Positions 8,767-17,409 of a stretch of DNA of 64,000 bases are shown one piece after another. Every line of letters starts with the position of its first letter. Position 1 is the stretch's first letter. The DNA comes from JBDSZL01 sp039925145 (lineage in GTDB: Bacteria; Acidobacteriota; Vicinamibacteria; Vicinamibacterales; SCN-69-37). Location: contig JBDSZL010000065.1 of NCBI GenBank assembly GCA_039925145.1, forward strand, positions 1 through 64,000. Direction: 5' to 3'. The position numbers and the translations under genes were made by a program. The notes beneath the pieces are model-generated. The model searched no databases. It had not been told where the DNA came from and saw only the letters and a program-made list of their open reading frames with translations.

Positions 8767-9569
8767 CGCCGATCGCCCACGCGCGCACCGGACGACGTCC
8801 AATGGCGAAACCACTCGAGGCCCTCCACCGTGCCGCCGCGGGGACGATACTCACAGCCCACCCAGCCGCTGTAACCAAGATCGTCGAGCAGCTGAAGGAC
8901 GTAGGGATAGTGCACCTCGCCCTCATCGGGCTCGTGGCGCTCGGGGACACCGGCGATCTGCACATGGCCGATGTGCGCGATGTACTTCCGCAGCTTCGTG
9001 GCGATGTCTCCCTCTACGATCTGCGTGTGGTAGAAGTCCATCTGCACCTTGAGATTCGGCTCGCCGACCTGCTCGCGTATGGCGTGCGCTTCGGCCTGGG
9101 TGTTGAGGAAGAAGCCCGGCATGTCGCGTGGATTGATCGGCTCGATCAGCAGCAGGCGCCCTTCCTCGGCCAGCGCGCGGGCGGCGAATTGCAGGTTCTC
9201 GAGATAGACCTCACGGTGCGCGGCCCGATCGGCGCCGGCCGGCATCAATCCAGCCATGGCGTGCAGTGCAGGCGTGCCCAATGCCCGCGCGTACTCCAGT
9301 GCTTGCGCGACGCTGGCGCGAAACTCGGCCTGTCGGCCAGGCAGCGACGTGAGGCCGCGTTCTCCCTTGGCCCAGTCACCCGGTGACAGGTTGAAGAGCA
9401 CGTTCTTGAGCCCTGCGCCGGTCAGCCATGCCGCGACGTCACCAGGCGAGTGATCGTACGGAAACAGGAACTCGACGGCTTCGAAGCCGGCGCTCGACGC
9501 CGCAGCGAAGCGCTCCTGAAAAGAGAACTCGGGGAACATCATGCTGAGGTTGGCGGCAAACGCGGGCAT
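8763..9569 (-). CDS. otnI: 2-oxo-tetronate / hydroxypyruvate isomerase (TIM barrel)
   Basis: 268 residues starting MPAFAANLS, with AGGAGG-like ribosome binding bases just upstream (9575-9581). The xylose-isomerase-like TIM barrel shows the family motifs MMFPEFSFQERF, LIEPINPRDMPGFFLN and QMDFYHTQIVEG, which carry metal-binding glutamate and aspartate and a histidine. Hyi/OtnI enzymes interconvert hydroxypyruvate with tartronate semialdehyde or 2-oxo-tetronate with 3-oxo-tetronate. It ends in a 4-bp overlap with the dehydrogenase gene, so the two are coupled. The longer frame upstream is a shadow of the alcohol dehydrogenase gene. Confidence 0.82.
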   Translation of the reverse strand: MPAFAANLSMMFPEFSFQERFAAASSAGFEAVEFLFPYDHSPGDVAAWLTGAGLKNVLFNLSPGDWAKGERGLTSLPGRQAEFRASVAQALEYARALGTPALHAMAGLMPAGADRAAHREVYLENLQFAARALAEEGRLLLIEPINPRDMPGFFLNTQAEAHAIREQVGEPNLKVQMDFYHTQIVEGDIATKLRKYIAHIGHVQIAGVPERHEPDEGEVHYPYVLQLLDDLGYSGWVGCEYRPRGGTVEGLEWFRHWTSSGARVGDRR

Positions 9570-9580
9570 GCAGAATCCTC

Positions 9581-10738
9581 CTATAACGCCGCTTCGACGA
9601 TGCGGGCGAGTTGTTCCTCGGTGAGGCTCACCGGGTTCGTCTTCATGCTGTTCGATTGCAGCGCGCGCGCGGCCAACGGCGGGACATCGCGGGCGGCCAT
9701 GCCGTAGGTGCGCAGGGCCGGAATGCCGAGCTCGTGCGTCAGGTCGAGCAGCCAGGGGGCGACTGCGGCCGGCGTCGCGTTTCCATCGGCGCTCAGCAAG
9801 CGGCTCAGCGTCGAAAAGCGACTGACTGCCGCCGACCCCGCGTCTTCTGCGCAGAGCGCACGCAGATTGGCGGCGACCACGTGCGGCACCAACGCCGCAC
9901 AGACCGCGCCGTGTGGCGCATCGAACATCCCGCCGATCGGGCCGGCCAGTCCATGGACCGCGCCCAACCCAGCATGGGCCAAGGCCATCCCGCTCCAGAG
10001 GGCCCCGAGCGCCATGGCATCGCGCGCCTCCGCGTGTGCCCCGTCGGCGCACGCGGCTCGGATCGACTGCGCGATGAGAGGGATGCCGGCCAGGCAGAGC
10101 GCGTCGGTCATCGGGTTCGCGCGGCGCGACACGTAGGCCTCGATGAGCTGGGTCAGCGCGTCGAGGCCCGATGCAGCGGCCACGCCACTCGGCACGCCCT
10201 GCGCGAGCTCGGAGTCGACCAGCGCGATGCGCGGCAGCATGGCGGCACTCCGGAGACTGACCTTGACGCGGTGCTCCGGTGAGGCCAGCACGGCATTGCG
10301 CGTCACCTCGCTCCCGGTACCCGCGGTGGTCGGGATGGCCATGAACGCCAGCGGCGCCTCGCGGAGGGGTGCACCCCGTCCGATCACTTCCAGATACTCG
10401 AACACATCGTCTTGGTTGGTGGCGAGGGCCGCGATCGCCTTGCCGGCGTCGATCGCGCTGCCGCCGCCGACGGCGATGACCGTGTCACAACCGTGCTCGC
10501 GGGCGGTGGCTGCCCCTCTCGTGACGAGCGGGATCGTCGGCTCGCCGGCGGTAGCCATCTGGTGAACGGCGATGCCGCGCTCCTCCAGGAGTGGAAGCAG
10601 CCAATCAGCACGGGCCAGGGACGTCCCCGTGACGATCAATACGCGGCGCCCGAGCGTGCTGCACAGCTCGCCGGCACGACGTCGGGAACCGGCGCCGAAC
10701 ACGACGCACGCCGCGGTCGCAAACTCAAATGACGTCAT
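9581..10738 (-). CDS. Iron-containing alcohol dehydrogenase
   Basis: 385 residues. The NAD(P)-binding loop GGGSAIDAGKA (residues 93-103) and AIPTTAGTGSE (residues 134-144) are hallmarks of the group III iron alcohol dehydrogenases; metal ligands are expected in DALTQLIEAY, HAGLGAVHGLA and APHGAVC. Twelve bases separate it from the isomerase gene downstream and 21 from the monooxygenase gene upstream, so it belongs to the same minus-strand operon. It probably reduces or oxidises an aldehyde or hydroxyacid arising from the sugar acid pathway; the substrate is not determinable. Confidence 0.88.
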   Translation of the reverse strand: MTSFEFATAACVVFGAGSRRRAGELCSTLGRRVLIVTGTSLARADWLLPLLEERGIAVHQMATAGEPTIPLVTRGAATAREHGCDTVIAVGGGSAIDAGKAIAALATNQDDVFEYLEVIGRGAPLREAPLAFMAIPTTAGTGSEVTRNAVLASPEHRVKVSLRSAAMLPRIALVDSELAQGVPSGVAAASGLDALTQLIEAYVSRRANPMTDALCLAGIPLIAQSIRAACADGAHAEARDAMALGALWSGMALAHAGLGAVHGLAGPIGGMFDAPHGAVCAALVPHVVAANLRALCAEDAGSAAVSRFSTLSRLLSADGNATPAAVAPWLLDLTHELGIPALRTYGMAARDVPPLAARALQSNSMKTNPVSLTEEQLARIVEAAL

Positions 10739-10759
10739 GCGGGCAGAACACGTGGGGGT

Positions 10760-11065
10760 TTACCAGTCGGTGTCGGCCGGAAACACGGTGAGACACTTCG
10801 TGCTTCGCCGCGGCTCGGCCATCATGCCGGCGACCGCGTCACGCCACGTCTGATAGTGAGGGGTCTCTTTATGGGCCGCGACCGCGTCGGCCGTTCGATA
10901 CACCTCGACAAGCTCGAAGCGGGTGGGGTCATCGGCCTGCTGAAACATGTCGAAGCGGACGACGCCCGGCTCCGTGCGGCTGAGCCGCGCGTTTTGAATC
11001 GTCGCCGCCCTGAAGTCTTCGACGGCATCTCGAGTGACATGCACGTACACGTGAATAGAGAGCAT
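10760..11065 (-). CDS. ABM-domain monooxygenase-like protein (LsrG/YgiN type)
   Basis: 101 residues starting MLSIHVYVHV at 11065. The dimeric ferredoxin-like alpha+beta ABM fold is indicated by IHVYVHVTRDAVEDF, EPGVVRFDMFQQADDPTRFELVEVYR and AHKETPHYQTW, all typical positions of the family. Relatives include the autoinducer-2 phosphate isomerase LsrG and quinol monooxygenase YgiN. First gene of the five-gene minus-strand operon that runs to 6572; the promoter should lie in the 177-bp divergent gap to 11243. Confidence 0.8.
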   Translation of the reverse strand: MLSIHVYVHVTRDAVEDFRAATIQNARLSRTEPGVVRFDMFQQADDPTRFELVEVYRTADAVAAHKETPHYQTWRDAVAGMMAEPRRSTKCLTVFPADTDW

Positions 11066-11242
11066 GAGTCTCCTGAGTCGTGCCCCCTGGGGCCACTGTT
11101 CAGTCCTACATCTTGACCGATCTTCTGCGTCAGCGGGACCCACGATCCCGCCGTCGCGGACGGAGTCGAGGCTGCGGCGGCCTGTCTACGGCCAGCGCCG
11201 CGAGCAGTGTTCGTGTAGCGTAGAATCGCGCAGACCCCCCGC

Positions 11243-12304
11243 ATGACCGCTGACCGCCGTTCCTTCTCCGCCGTCGCCCGACTGCTGTGCGCGGTGCTCG
11301 TCACAGTGTCCGTCGGGCGGCCGCCCGCCGGTGCGGCCCAGACACAGGCGCCGACACGTGCGACGGCGACCTTTGCCGAGCGCATCGCGGCCCTCTCGGA
11401 GCCCGAAGGCTACTTCGACACCGACAATCTGATCTCCAACGAGCAGGCGTACCTCACAGTGGTGCCGACGCTGAAGAGCGGAGGGGTGCAGGGGGGCGCG
11501 TATCTGGGGGTCGGACCCGATCAGAACTTCTCGTACATCGCCGCCATCAGACCGGCTGTGGCTGTCATCGTCGACATCCGTCGCGACAACATGCTGTTGC
11601 ACCTGCTGTTCAAGGCGCTCTTTGCCACATCGCGCACCAGGCTCGAGTACATGGCGCTGCTCACCGGGCGCGCGTTGCCAACACCCCCCGCCGACTGGAG
11701 CACCAGACCGATCGAGGAGCTCGTCTCAGCCATCGATCAGACGGCAGCACTCAACGCTGCCGATGTACAGGCATTGAGGATCCGCTTGACGGCGGACATC
11801 CGCGCGTTCGGCGTGCCGCTGTCGGCCAGCGACCTGGCCACCATCGATCGGTTTCATCGCCAGTTCATCGACGCGGGGCTCGGGTTGAGGTTCCAGAGCG
11901 CGGGGCGCGCGCCGCAGGCGGGCTATCCCACCCTCAGGCAGTTGATCCTGGCGACCGATGGAACCGGTCGTCACGCCAACTACCTCGCGTCAGAAGAGGC
12001 CTTTCAGTTCGTCAAGGGACTCGAAGCCAAAGATCTCATCATCCCCATCGTCGGCAACCTGAGCGGCCCGTCGGCACTGCGTGCGGTCGCGGGGTTCCTG
12101 CAGGAAAAGCGCGAGCGCGTGTCTGCGTTTTACACCTCGAACGTCGAGTTCTACTTGCAGCGTGACGGTAGCTTTCCACGCTTCCTCGCGAACTTGAATG
12201 GGCTGCCGCGGCTTCCGAATGCCGTGGTTATCAGGAGCATTTTTGGCGGAGGCGGCAGCAGCATCTCGACAACTGAACGAGTGTCGGATTTGCTCGGACG
12301 CTAG
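11243..12304 (+). CDS. Secreted LIC_10091-like protein of unknown function
   Basis: 353 residues with a signal peptide (basic start, VARLLCAVLVTVSVG, cut near AGAAQ). The conserved block SEPEGYFDTDNLISNEQAYL, the GGAYLGVGPDQNFSYIA loop (GxGxDQNF) and VDIRRDNMLLHL look like an exported methyltransferase-fold protein family of which Leptospira LIC_10091 is a member; I place it there from memory with moderate confidence. The glycine-rich loop and acidic VDIRR strand end would correspond to an SAM-binding site, but activity is unproven. Single gene closed by a strong terminator. Confidence 0.7.
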   Translation: MTADRRSFSAVARLLCAVLVTVSVGRPPAGAAQTQAPTRATATFAERIAALSEPEGYFDTDNLISNEQAYLTVVPTLKSGGVQGGAYLGVGPDQNFSYIAAIRPAVAVIVDIRRDNMLLHLLFKALFATSRTRLEYMALLTGRALPTPPADWSTRPIEELVSAIDQTAALNAADVQALRIRLTADIRAFGVPLSASDLATIDRFHRQFIDAGLGLRFQSAGRAPQAGYPTLRQLILATDGTGRHANYLASEEAFQFVKGLEAKDLIIPIVGNLSGPSALRAVAGFLQEKRERVSAFYTSNVEFYLQRDGSFPRFLANLNGLPRLPNAVVIRSIFGGGGSSISTTERVSDLLGR

Positions 12305-12329
12305 TGTCCGGGGCGTTCTGCGTACAAGG

Positions 12330-12353
12330 AACGGGGCCCGTGAGGGCCCCGTT
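12330..12353. terminator. Terminator between convergent genes
   Basis: AACGGGGCCC and GGGCCCCGTT pair perfectly over 10 bp around the loop GTGA. It lies between the stop of the secreted protein and the end of the aldolase gene; the short T/A runs are weak, so it may serve both directions. Confidence 0.75.
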
Positions 12354-12375
12354 GTCGTGCGTGCTGCAGCGGTGC

Positions 12376-13443
12376 TCAGGCGATGGTGACGTCTTTGTCG
12401 AGATAGACGTCCTGAATGGCCTGGAGGATAGAGGCGCCCTCGGCCATCGGGCGCTGAAAGGCCTTGCGGCCGGAGATGAGGCCGGTGCCGCCCGCTCGTT
12501 TGTTGATCACGGCCGTACGCACCGCCTCCCCCAGATCGCCGGCGCCTGACGACGCGCCGCCGCTGTTGATCAGTCCGGCCCGCCCCATGTAGCAGTTCAG
12601 CACCTGGTAGCGCGTCAGATCGATCGGGTTGTCGGACGACAACTCCGTGTAGATTTTTTCGCTCGTCTTGCCGTACGGATTTTCTTTCGACGAGATGGCC
12701 TTGAATCCGCCGTTGTTCTCCGGCAGCTTCTGCTTGATGATGTCGGCCTCGATGGTGACGCCGAGGTGGTTGGCCTGTCCGGTCAGGTCCGCAGAGACGT
12801 GGTAATCGATGCCGTCCTTCTTGAACGCGTTGTTCCTGGTGTAGCACCAGAGAATCGTCGCCATCCCGAGCCGGTGCGCTTCGTCGAAGGCCTTCGCGAC
12901 GTCCACAATCTGCCGAGCCGACTCCGCCGAGCCAAAGTAGACCGTGGCGCCAACCGCCACCGCGCCCATGTCCCAGGCCTGCCGGATCTGCCCGAACATG
13001 ATCTGGTCGAACTTGTTCGGGTAGGTGAGGAACTCGTTGTGGTTCACCTTCACGATGAAGGGGATCTTGTGGGCGTACTTGCGGGCAACCGATCCGAGCA
13101 CGCCGAAGGTGGAGGCGACAGCGTTGCATCCGCCTTCAACCGCCAGCTTCACGATGTTCTCGGGATCGAAGTAGGCCGGATTGGGAGCGAATGACGCTCC
13201 GGCCGAGTGCTCGATCCCTTGATCCACCGGGAGGACGGATACGTAGCCGGTGTGAGCGAGCCGGCCGTGATCAAAGAGCTGCTGCAGGCTCCGCAGCACC
13301 GGCGTGGGCCGATCGGACAGCGCGAAAATCCGATCGACGAAGTCAGGACCGGGCAGGTGCAGCAGGGATGAGGCGACCTTGGCCTTGTAGGACAGGAGCG
13401 AATCCGCGTCTTTGCCCAGCAGCTCAGCGATTGTCTTACGCAT
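12376..13443 (-). CDS. fbaB: Class I fructose-bisphosphate aldolase (DhnA/FbaB type)
   Basis: 355 residues. It cleaves fructose 1,6-bisphosphate through a Schiff-base lysine in glycolysis and gluconeogenesis. The long form of the DhnA-type class I enzyme is recognised by SVLPVDQGIEHSAGASFA (residues 69-86), IVKVNHNEFLTYPNKFDQ, GAVAVGATVYFGS and the phosphate-binding GGASSGAGDLGEAV / GGTGLISGRKAFQRP near the C-terminus. Length and order of motifs agree with a complete enzyme. Monocistronic, convergent with the secreted protein. Confidence 0.93.
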   Translation of the reverse strand: MRKTIAELLGKDADSLLSYKAKVASSLLHLPGPDFVDRIFALSDRPTPVLRSLQQLFDHGRLAHTGYVSVLPVDQGIEHSAGASFAPNPAYFDPENIVKLAVEGGCNAVASTFGVLGSVARKYAHKIPFIVKVNHNEFLTYPNKFDQIMFGQIRQAWDMGAVAVGATVYFGSAESARQIVDVAKAFDEAHRLGMATILWCYTRNNAFKKDGIDYHVSADLTGQANHLGVTIEADIIKQKLPENNGGFKAISSKENPYGKTSEKIYTELSSDNPIDLTRYQVLNCYMGRAGLINSGGASSGAGDLGEAVRTAVINKRAGGTGLISGRKAFQRPMAEGASILQAIQDVYLDKDVTIA

Positions 13444-13589
13444 TGTTCAGGGGTCCTCCAGAGGACGGATGAAAGCGGCTTCAGTGTAGACGACGCCGCA
13501 AGACGGCATCTCCCCTCTATTATCGCAACTTCTCCCTGATGGCGGGTTCGGGCTTGTATTTTGCCCGCGAGGCTCGCTACGCTGCGCGG

Positions 13590-14489
13590 ATGGATCAGTC
13601 ACCACATGTGGCCTGGGTAGGCACCGGCGTCATGGGCTTGTCGATGTGCGGGCACTTGCTCACGGCCGGCCATCACGTCTCTGTTTTCTCCCGTACTCGT
13701 GAGCGCGCCCAGCCGCTGATCGACCGCGGCGCCGTCTGGGCATCCTCCCCCGCCGAAGCGGCGGCCTCCGCCGACGTCATCGTCACCATGGTCGGGCTGC
13801 CGGCCGACGTGCGTGACGTATATCTCAGCGATCACGGAATTCTGCGTGCCGCCCGATCGGGCAGCCTCGCGATCGACATGACGACCACCTCGCCGACGCT
13901 CGCCGAAGAGATCTATCGCGACGGTCAGACCCGCGGTGTCGCCGTTCTGGACGCGCCGGTCTCCGGCGGCGACGTGGGCGCGCGCAACGCGACGTTGTCG
14001 ATCATGGTCGGCGGCGAAACGGCGGACCTCGACCGGGCCCTGCCGTTTCTGCAACTGATGGGCAAGACGATCGTGCACCAGGGCGCGGCCGGCGCCGGCC
14101 AGCACGCCAAGCTGTGCAACCAGATCGTTGTGGCCGGCACGATGATCGGCGTGTGCGAGAGCTTGATCTACGGACAGCGCGCCGGTCTCAATCTCGAGAC
14201 GATGCTTCAGTCGATTCGAGGCGGCGCTGCCGCGTGCTGGACGCTCGAGAACCTGGCGCCGCGCGTGCTCAAGCGCAACTTCGAGCCAGGATTCATGGTC
14301 GACCACTTTGTGAAGGACATGGGATTGGCCCTCGACGAAGCCCACCGCATGAACCTCGAACTTCCCGGCCTTGCGCTGGTACGGCGGCTGTACGAACGGG
14401 CGCAGGCGCTCGGCTACGGGCGCAAGGGCACCCACGCGCTGATGCTCGCGCTCGAGGCAGAGAACAACATGACGCCGGCTCAGGTGTAG
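13590..14489 (+). CDS. NAD(P)-dependent beta-hydroxyacid dehydrogenase
   Basis: 299 residues from the ATG at 13590, which places the cofactor motif WVGTGVMGLSMCGHL at the very N-terminus as usual; the frame opens earlier at 13539 but that addition is not conserved-looking. The substrate motif DAPVSGGDVGARNATLSIMVGG and KLCNQIVVAG, with the catalytic lysine, place it with 3-hydroxyisobutyrate / tartronate-semialdehyde / glyoxylate reductases (MmsB/GarR/GlxR). With the isomerase and dehydrogenases nearby it may take part in glycerate or tetronate metabolism, though it is in a separate unit. Confidence 0.9.
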   Translation: MDQSPHVAWVGTGVMGLSMCGHLLTAGHHVSVFSRTRERAQPLIDRGAVWASSPAEAAASADVIVTMVGLPADVRDVYLSDHGILRAARSGSLAIDMTTTSPTLAEEIYRDGQTRGVAVLDAPVSGGDVGARNATLSIMVGGETADLDRALPFLQLMGKTIVHQGAAGAGQHAKLCNQIVVAGTMIGVCESLIYGQRAGLNLETMLQSIRGGAAACWTLENLAPRVLKRNFEPGFMVDHFVKDMGLALDEAHRMNLELPGLALVRRLYERAQALGYGRKGTHALMLALEAENNMTPAQV

Positions 14490-14497
14490 GGAGCGCG

Positions 14498-15037
14498 CTA
14501 CTGCACGCGGCGCATGGCCGCGTAGTTGTGCGCCAGCAAAATGGCGTAGCCGCTGTTGATGCCCACGAGGGCCAAAATGGCAGCGGTCTTGTGCGTGCGG
14601 GCGATCTGCCGGGTCGCCAGGATGGTTCCGGAAGCCACGGCCGCTTTCATGGCGATGAACGCCGGCGTGTTGCCGGCAATACCGCGCAGCGCCGGGTTGG
14701 CTTCGCGCCCTCCGCTGTTCAGAACATTGCGTGTCGAGTGCACGTCGAGCGCCTGCGTCACCACCGTGGCCGCGTAAAGGGACCAGAGGGCCCGCGAATG
14801 CCGGACCGGCATCGCCGGCGCCACCGCCGCCCCAGCAACTGCTTCGATATTGATGTCGAGCTTCGGGCCCGGAGTGGGTGTCGCCGCCTCGTTAGGCAGC
14901 GGCTCATCGGACGCCGTGCGGATCGTGCTCGGCGCTTCTGCCGCTCGTGCGGCCAGATCCTGCGCCAGAAGGGGATCGGCCCACGGGCCGATCGCGCTCA
15001 ATAGCGCAACGCACACGACAACGCGACGAATCGACAT
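14498..15037 (-). CDS. DUF5658-like membrane protein with signal peptide
   Basis: 179 residues. A signal peptide ends near PLLAQD; a low-complexity proline/alanine linker follows. The last 95 residues hold three hydrophobic helices with the pattern SLYAATVVTQALDVHST, REANPALRGIAGN, ALVGINSGYAILLAHNY, which matches the DUF5658 type of small membrane domains. Function unknown. Convergent with the dehydrogenase gene at 14489, only 8 bp apart. Confidence 0.7.
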   Translation of the reverse strand: MSIRRVVVCVALLSAIGPWADPLLAQDLAARAAEAPSTIRTASDEPLPNEAATPTPGPKLDINIEAVAGAAVAPAMPVRHSRALWSLYAATVVTQALDVHSTRNVLNSGGREANPALRGIAGNTPAFIAMKAAVASGTILATRQIARTHKTAAILALVGINSGYAILLAHNYAAMRRVQ

Positions 15038-15221
15038 ACGACTCCCTCGAGGGCGGACGCTGATTGGCGTCGCTGGTCGGCCACGGGAATTTCAGTGGAG
15101 AGACGTCGGCAGCAAAGGCAAGGCGCATGCCGTCATGTCAGTCGACACTGACCGATGAACGCTTTGAATCACGGCCCGCCCATCGAAAAGAAAAATTATG
15201 TGAGGGCTACAAAAGTCCGTG

Positions 15222-15244
15222 GTCCGTCTGACTGGGCGACGGAC
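15222..15244 (-). terminator. Possible terminator of the quinone oxidoreductase gene
   Basis: GTCCGTC and GACGGAC pair over 7 bp with a 9-nt loop, 22 bp after the oxidoreductase stop. The following sequence on the minus strand has only a short CTTTTG run, so termination strength is doubtful. Confidence 0.35.
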
Positions 15245-15265
15245 GTCGCGGCGCGATCCGACGAC

Positions 15266-16279
15266 TTACCCGTCGACCAGCAGCACGATCTTTCCGATCA
15301 CGTCGCCCGTCTCCAGTAGCGCGTGCGCGCTTGCGGCTTCGGCCAGTGGCAGCACGCGATCCACGCACGGGCGCACGCGTCCACGTTCCAGAAGCGGCCA
15401 GACCTCACGTTCGAGCGCCGCGGCGATGCGGCCTTTCTGTTCGGGCGATCGAATGCGGAGGGTGGACGCCGTAATCGTCAGGCGCTTCTGCATCAACGTC
15501 GACAATGGGAACTCCACGGTCGATCCACCCATGACGCCCACCTGCACAAGGCGGCCTTCGACCGCAAGGGTGTCGAGGTTGCGCACGGTGTAGGGGGCCC
15601 CCACGATGTCGAGCACGACGTCCGCACCGTGCTCGTCGGTCACCAAACGGGTCACGGCGACGAAGTCCTCGGTGCGATAGTTGATACCCCGAACAGCCCC
15701 CAGGCGTTCGCAGGCGCGGCACTTGACGTCGCTGCCCGCCGTGGCGATGGCCCGCGCCCCCATCGCGACCGCCAGTTGAATAGCGGTGCTGCCAATCCCG
15801 CTCGTGCCCCCGTGCACGAGCAGCCACTCGCCTGCGGCGAGCCGTCCGCGGTCGAAGACGTTGGTCCACACGGTGAAAAACGTCTCCGGCACGGCGGCAG
15901 CGGCGGTCATGTCGAGACCGTCGGGCACGGGCAGACACTGGACGCCCGGCGCGACACAGCAGGTGGCATAGCCACCGCCGGCCAGCAACGCGCAGACCCG
16001 ATCGCCCACGCGCCACACGCGGCCGGAGGCCGACGCCGGGGGACCGTCGCGGCCGGCGGGACCGCACGCGGTGATCTGCCCGGCCACTTCGAGTCCTGGG
16101 ATGTCGGTGATGCCCGGCGGGGGCGGGTACCGCCCCTGGCGCTGCATGAGATCCGGGCGGTTCACGCCAGCAGCGGCCACGCGAATCTGCACCTCGCCCG
16201 GGCCCGGCGCCGGATCGGGCCGGTCGACGAGTCGCAGCACCTCCGGCGAGCCGGGGGCTGAGATCTCTATCGCTTTCAT
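15266..16279 (-). CDS. Zinc-free quinone oxidoreductase (QOR/PIG3 family, MDR)
   Basis: 337 residues. The N-terminal GroES-like domain begins MKAIEISAPGSPEVLRLVDRP and contains AAGVNRPDLMQRQGRYPPPPG, the signature of the NADPH:quinone oxidoreductase / PIG3 subgroup; the Rossmann domain shows HGGTSGIGSTAIQLA near residues 161-175. These soluble enzymes reduce quinones or enals with NADPH. An insertion (GRDGPPASASGRV) after the catalytic domain start is not usual for the family but keeps the frame. It lies 36 bp downstream of the CBS gene and may be co-transcribed with it. Confidence 0.92.
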   Translation of the reverse strand: MKAIEISAPGSPEVLRLVDRPDPAPGPGEVQIRVAAAGVNRPDLMQRQGRYPPPPGITDIPGLEVAGQITACGPAGRDGPPASASGRVWRVGDRVCALLAGGGYATCCVAPGVQCLPVPDGLDMTAAAAVPETFFTVWTNVFDRGRLAAGEWLLVHGGTSGIGSTAIQLAVAMGARAIATAGSDVKCRACERLGAVRGINYRTEDFVAVTRLVTDEHGADVVLDIVGAPYTVRNLDTLAVEGRLVQVGVMGGSTVEFPLSTLMQKRLTITASTLRIRSPEQKGRIAAALEREVWPLLERGRVRPCVDRVLPLAEAASAHALLETGDVIGKIVLLVDG

Positions 16280-16315
16280 CGACGAGGTCGGCTGCCAGGC
16301 CTCGAGCCGGACGGC

Positions 16316-16756
16316 TTAGGCGGGACGTCCTTCCATGACGAAGGCTTCGAGCATGTCGGCGCGCGCCTTTTCGTCGAGGGCGATAACGCTCAACAGGTCG
16401 CGAATGGACACCATGCCCTGATAGCGCCCGCGCGAATCGACCACCAGCAGGTGGTAAATGCTGTTGCTCTCCATGAGGTGCATGCAGGTCTGCAGTGACT
16501 GGTCGGGCGTGACGGTCACGAGCGCTCTGCTCATGATTTCATCCACCCGCATCCAGCCGGGACACTTGTTCTCTGCCGCGACTTTGTCCGAGATATCACT
16601 CTGCGACACCACGCCGACCGCACCGCCGGCCTCGTCGACGACCGCCACCGCGCGGACCTGCCGATCGCGTAGATAGCGGGCGGCATCGTGCACCGTCATG
16701 CTGGTCTCGAGCGAAAACACCTGCGAGCGAGGGCCGATCAGGTCCTGGACGGTCAT
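16316..16756 (-). CDS. Two-CBS-domain protein
   Basis: 146 residues from the ATG at 16756, which has a GGAGGT ribosome binding site; the longer frame to 16825 lacks one. Two CBS motifs fill the protein: DAARYLRDRQVRAVAVVDEAGGAVGVVSQSDI and QTCMHLMESNSIYHLLVVDSR..GMVSIRDLL. Such stand-alone Bateman modules bind adenine nucleotides and act as energy sensors. A cysteine/glycine pair (ENKCPGWMRVDEIM) precedes the second domain. Divergent from yajQ. Confidence 0.85.
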   Translation of the reverse strand: MTVQDLIGPRSQVFSLETSMTVHDAARYLRDRQVRAVAVVDEAGGAVGVVSQSDISDKVAAENKCPGWMRVDEIMSRALVTVTPDQSLQTCMHLMESNSIYHLLVVDSRGRYQGMVSIRDLLSVIALDEKARADMLEAFVMEGRPA

Positions 16757-16887
16757 GACTACCTCCGGAAATGCGGGGAGCCCGTCGAGACAACAAGTGG
16801 AGAGAAGGTCACCATACCGCCACACCCCGTCGCTGTAAAGCGGGTTGACGGCTGCCTCTGCCGCCGGTGGATGCTACGATGCCCGGC

Positions 16888-17391
16888 ATGGCCGGACAGG
16901 CATCATTCGATATCACCTCGACCGTGGATCTGCAGGAAGTCGACAACGCCGTCAACCAGGCGAAGAAGGAGATCGGACAACGCTACGACTTCAAGGGCGC
17001 AAACGCCTCGCTCGATTTCAAGCGCGGCGAGAATCTTCTCGAACTGGTGGCCGAGAGCGCCTTCAAACTCGACGCGGTCTGGGACATCCTGCAAACACGG
17101 ATGGTGCGCCGCGGGGTGCCCATCAAGAACATGGAGCTCTCGGACGTGATCCCGATGGGCGGCGGACTCGTGAAGCGGACCGTGACGCTCCAGCAGGGCA
17201 TCCCCACGGAAGCTGCGAAGGCGATCGTCAAGTACCTGAAAGATCAGAACGTGCGAAAGGTGCAGGCCGCCATCCAGGGCGATCAGCTTCGAGTGTCGTC
17301 GGCCTCCAAGGACGAACTGCAAACGGCCATCCGGCTGCTGAAGGGATATGACTTCGGCGTGGAGCTGCAGTTCGGCAACTACCGCGAGTAA
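16888..17391 (+). CDS. yajQ: YajQ-family nucleotide-binding protein
   Basis: 167 residues. The start SFDITSTVDLQEVDNAVNQAKKEI and the block QRYDFKGANASLDF, SDVIPMGGGLVKRTVTLQQGI and C-terminal LQTAIRLLKGYDFGVELQFGNYR are essentially the family consensus. YajQ proteins bind cyclic di-GMP or nucleotides and RNA in the cytoplasm. The ATG at 16888 (MAGQASF) fits known N-termini best; ATGs at 16867 and 16879 are alternatives and no clear Shine-Dalgarno decides between them. Confidence 0.92.
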   Translation: MAGQASFDITSTVDLQEVDNAVNQAKKEIGQRYDFKGANASLDFKRGENLLELVAESAFKLDAVWDILQTRMVRRGVPIKNMELSDVIPMGGGLVKRTVTLQQGIPTEAAKAIVKYLKDQNVRKVQAAIQGDQLRVSSASKDELQTAIRLLKGYDFGVELQFGNYRE

Positions 17392-17409
17392 CGGCCCCGG
17401 GGCGGGCGT

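Noticed and set aside
12330..12353. The 10-bp perfect hairpin as a regulatory RNA
   Set aside because: It lies between convergent stop codons; a terminator is the simplest reading.
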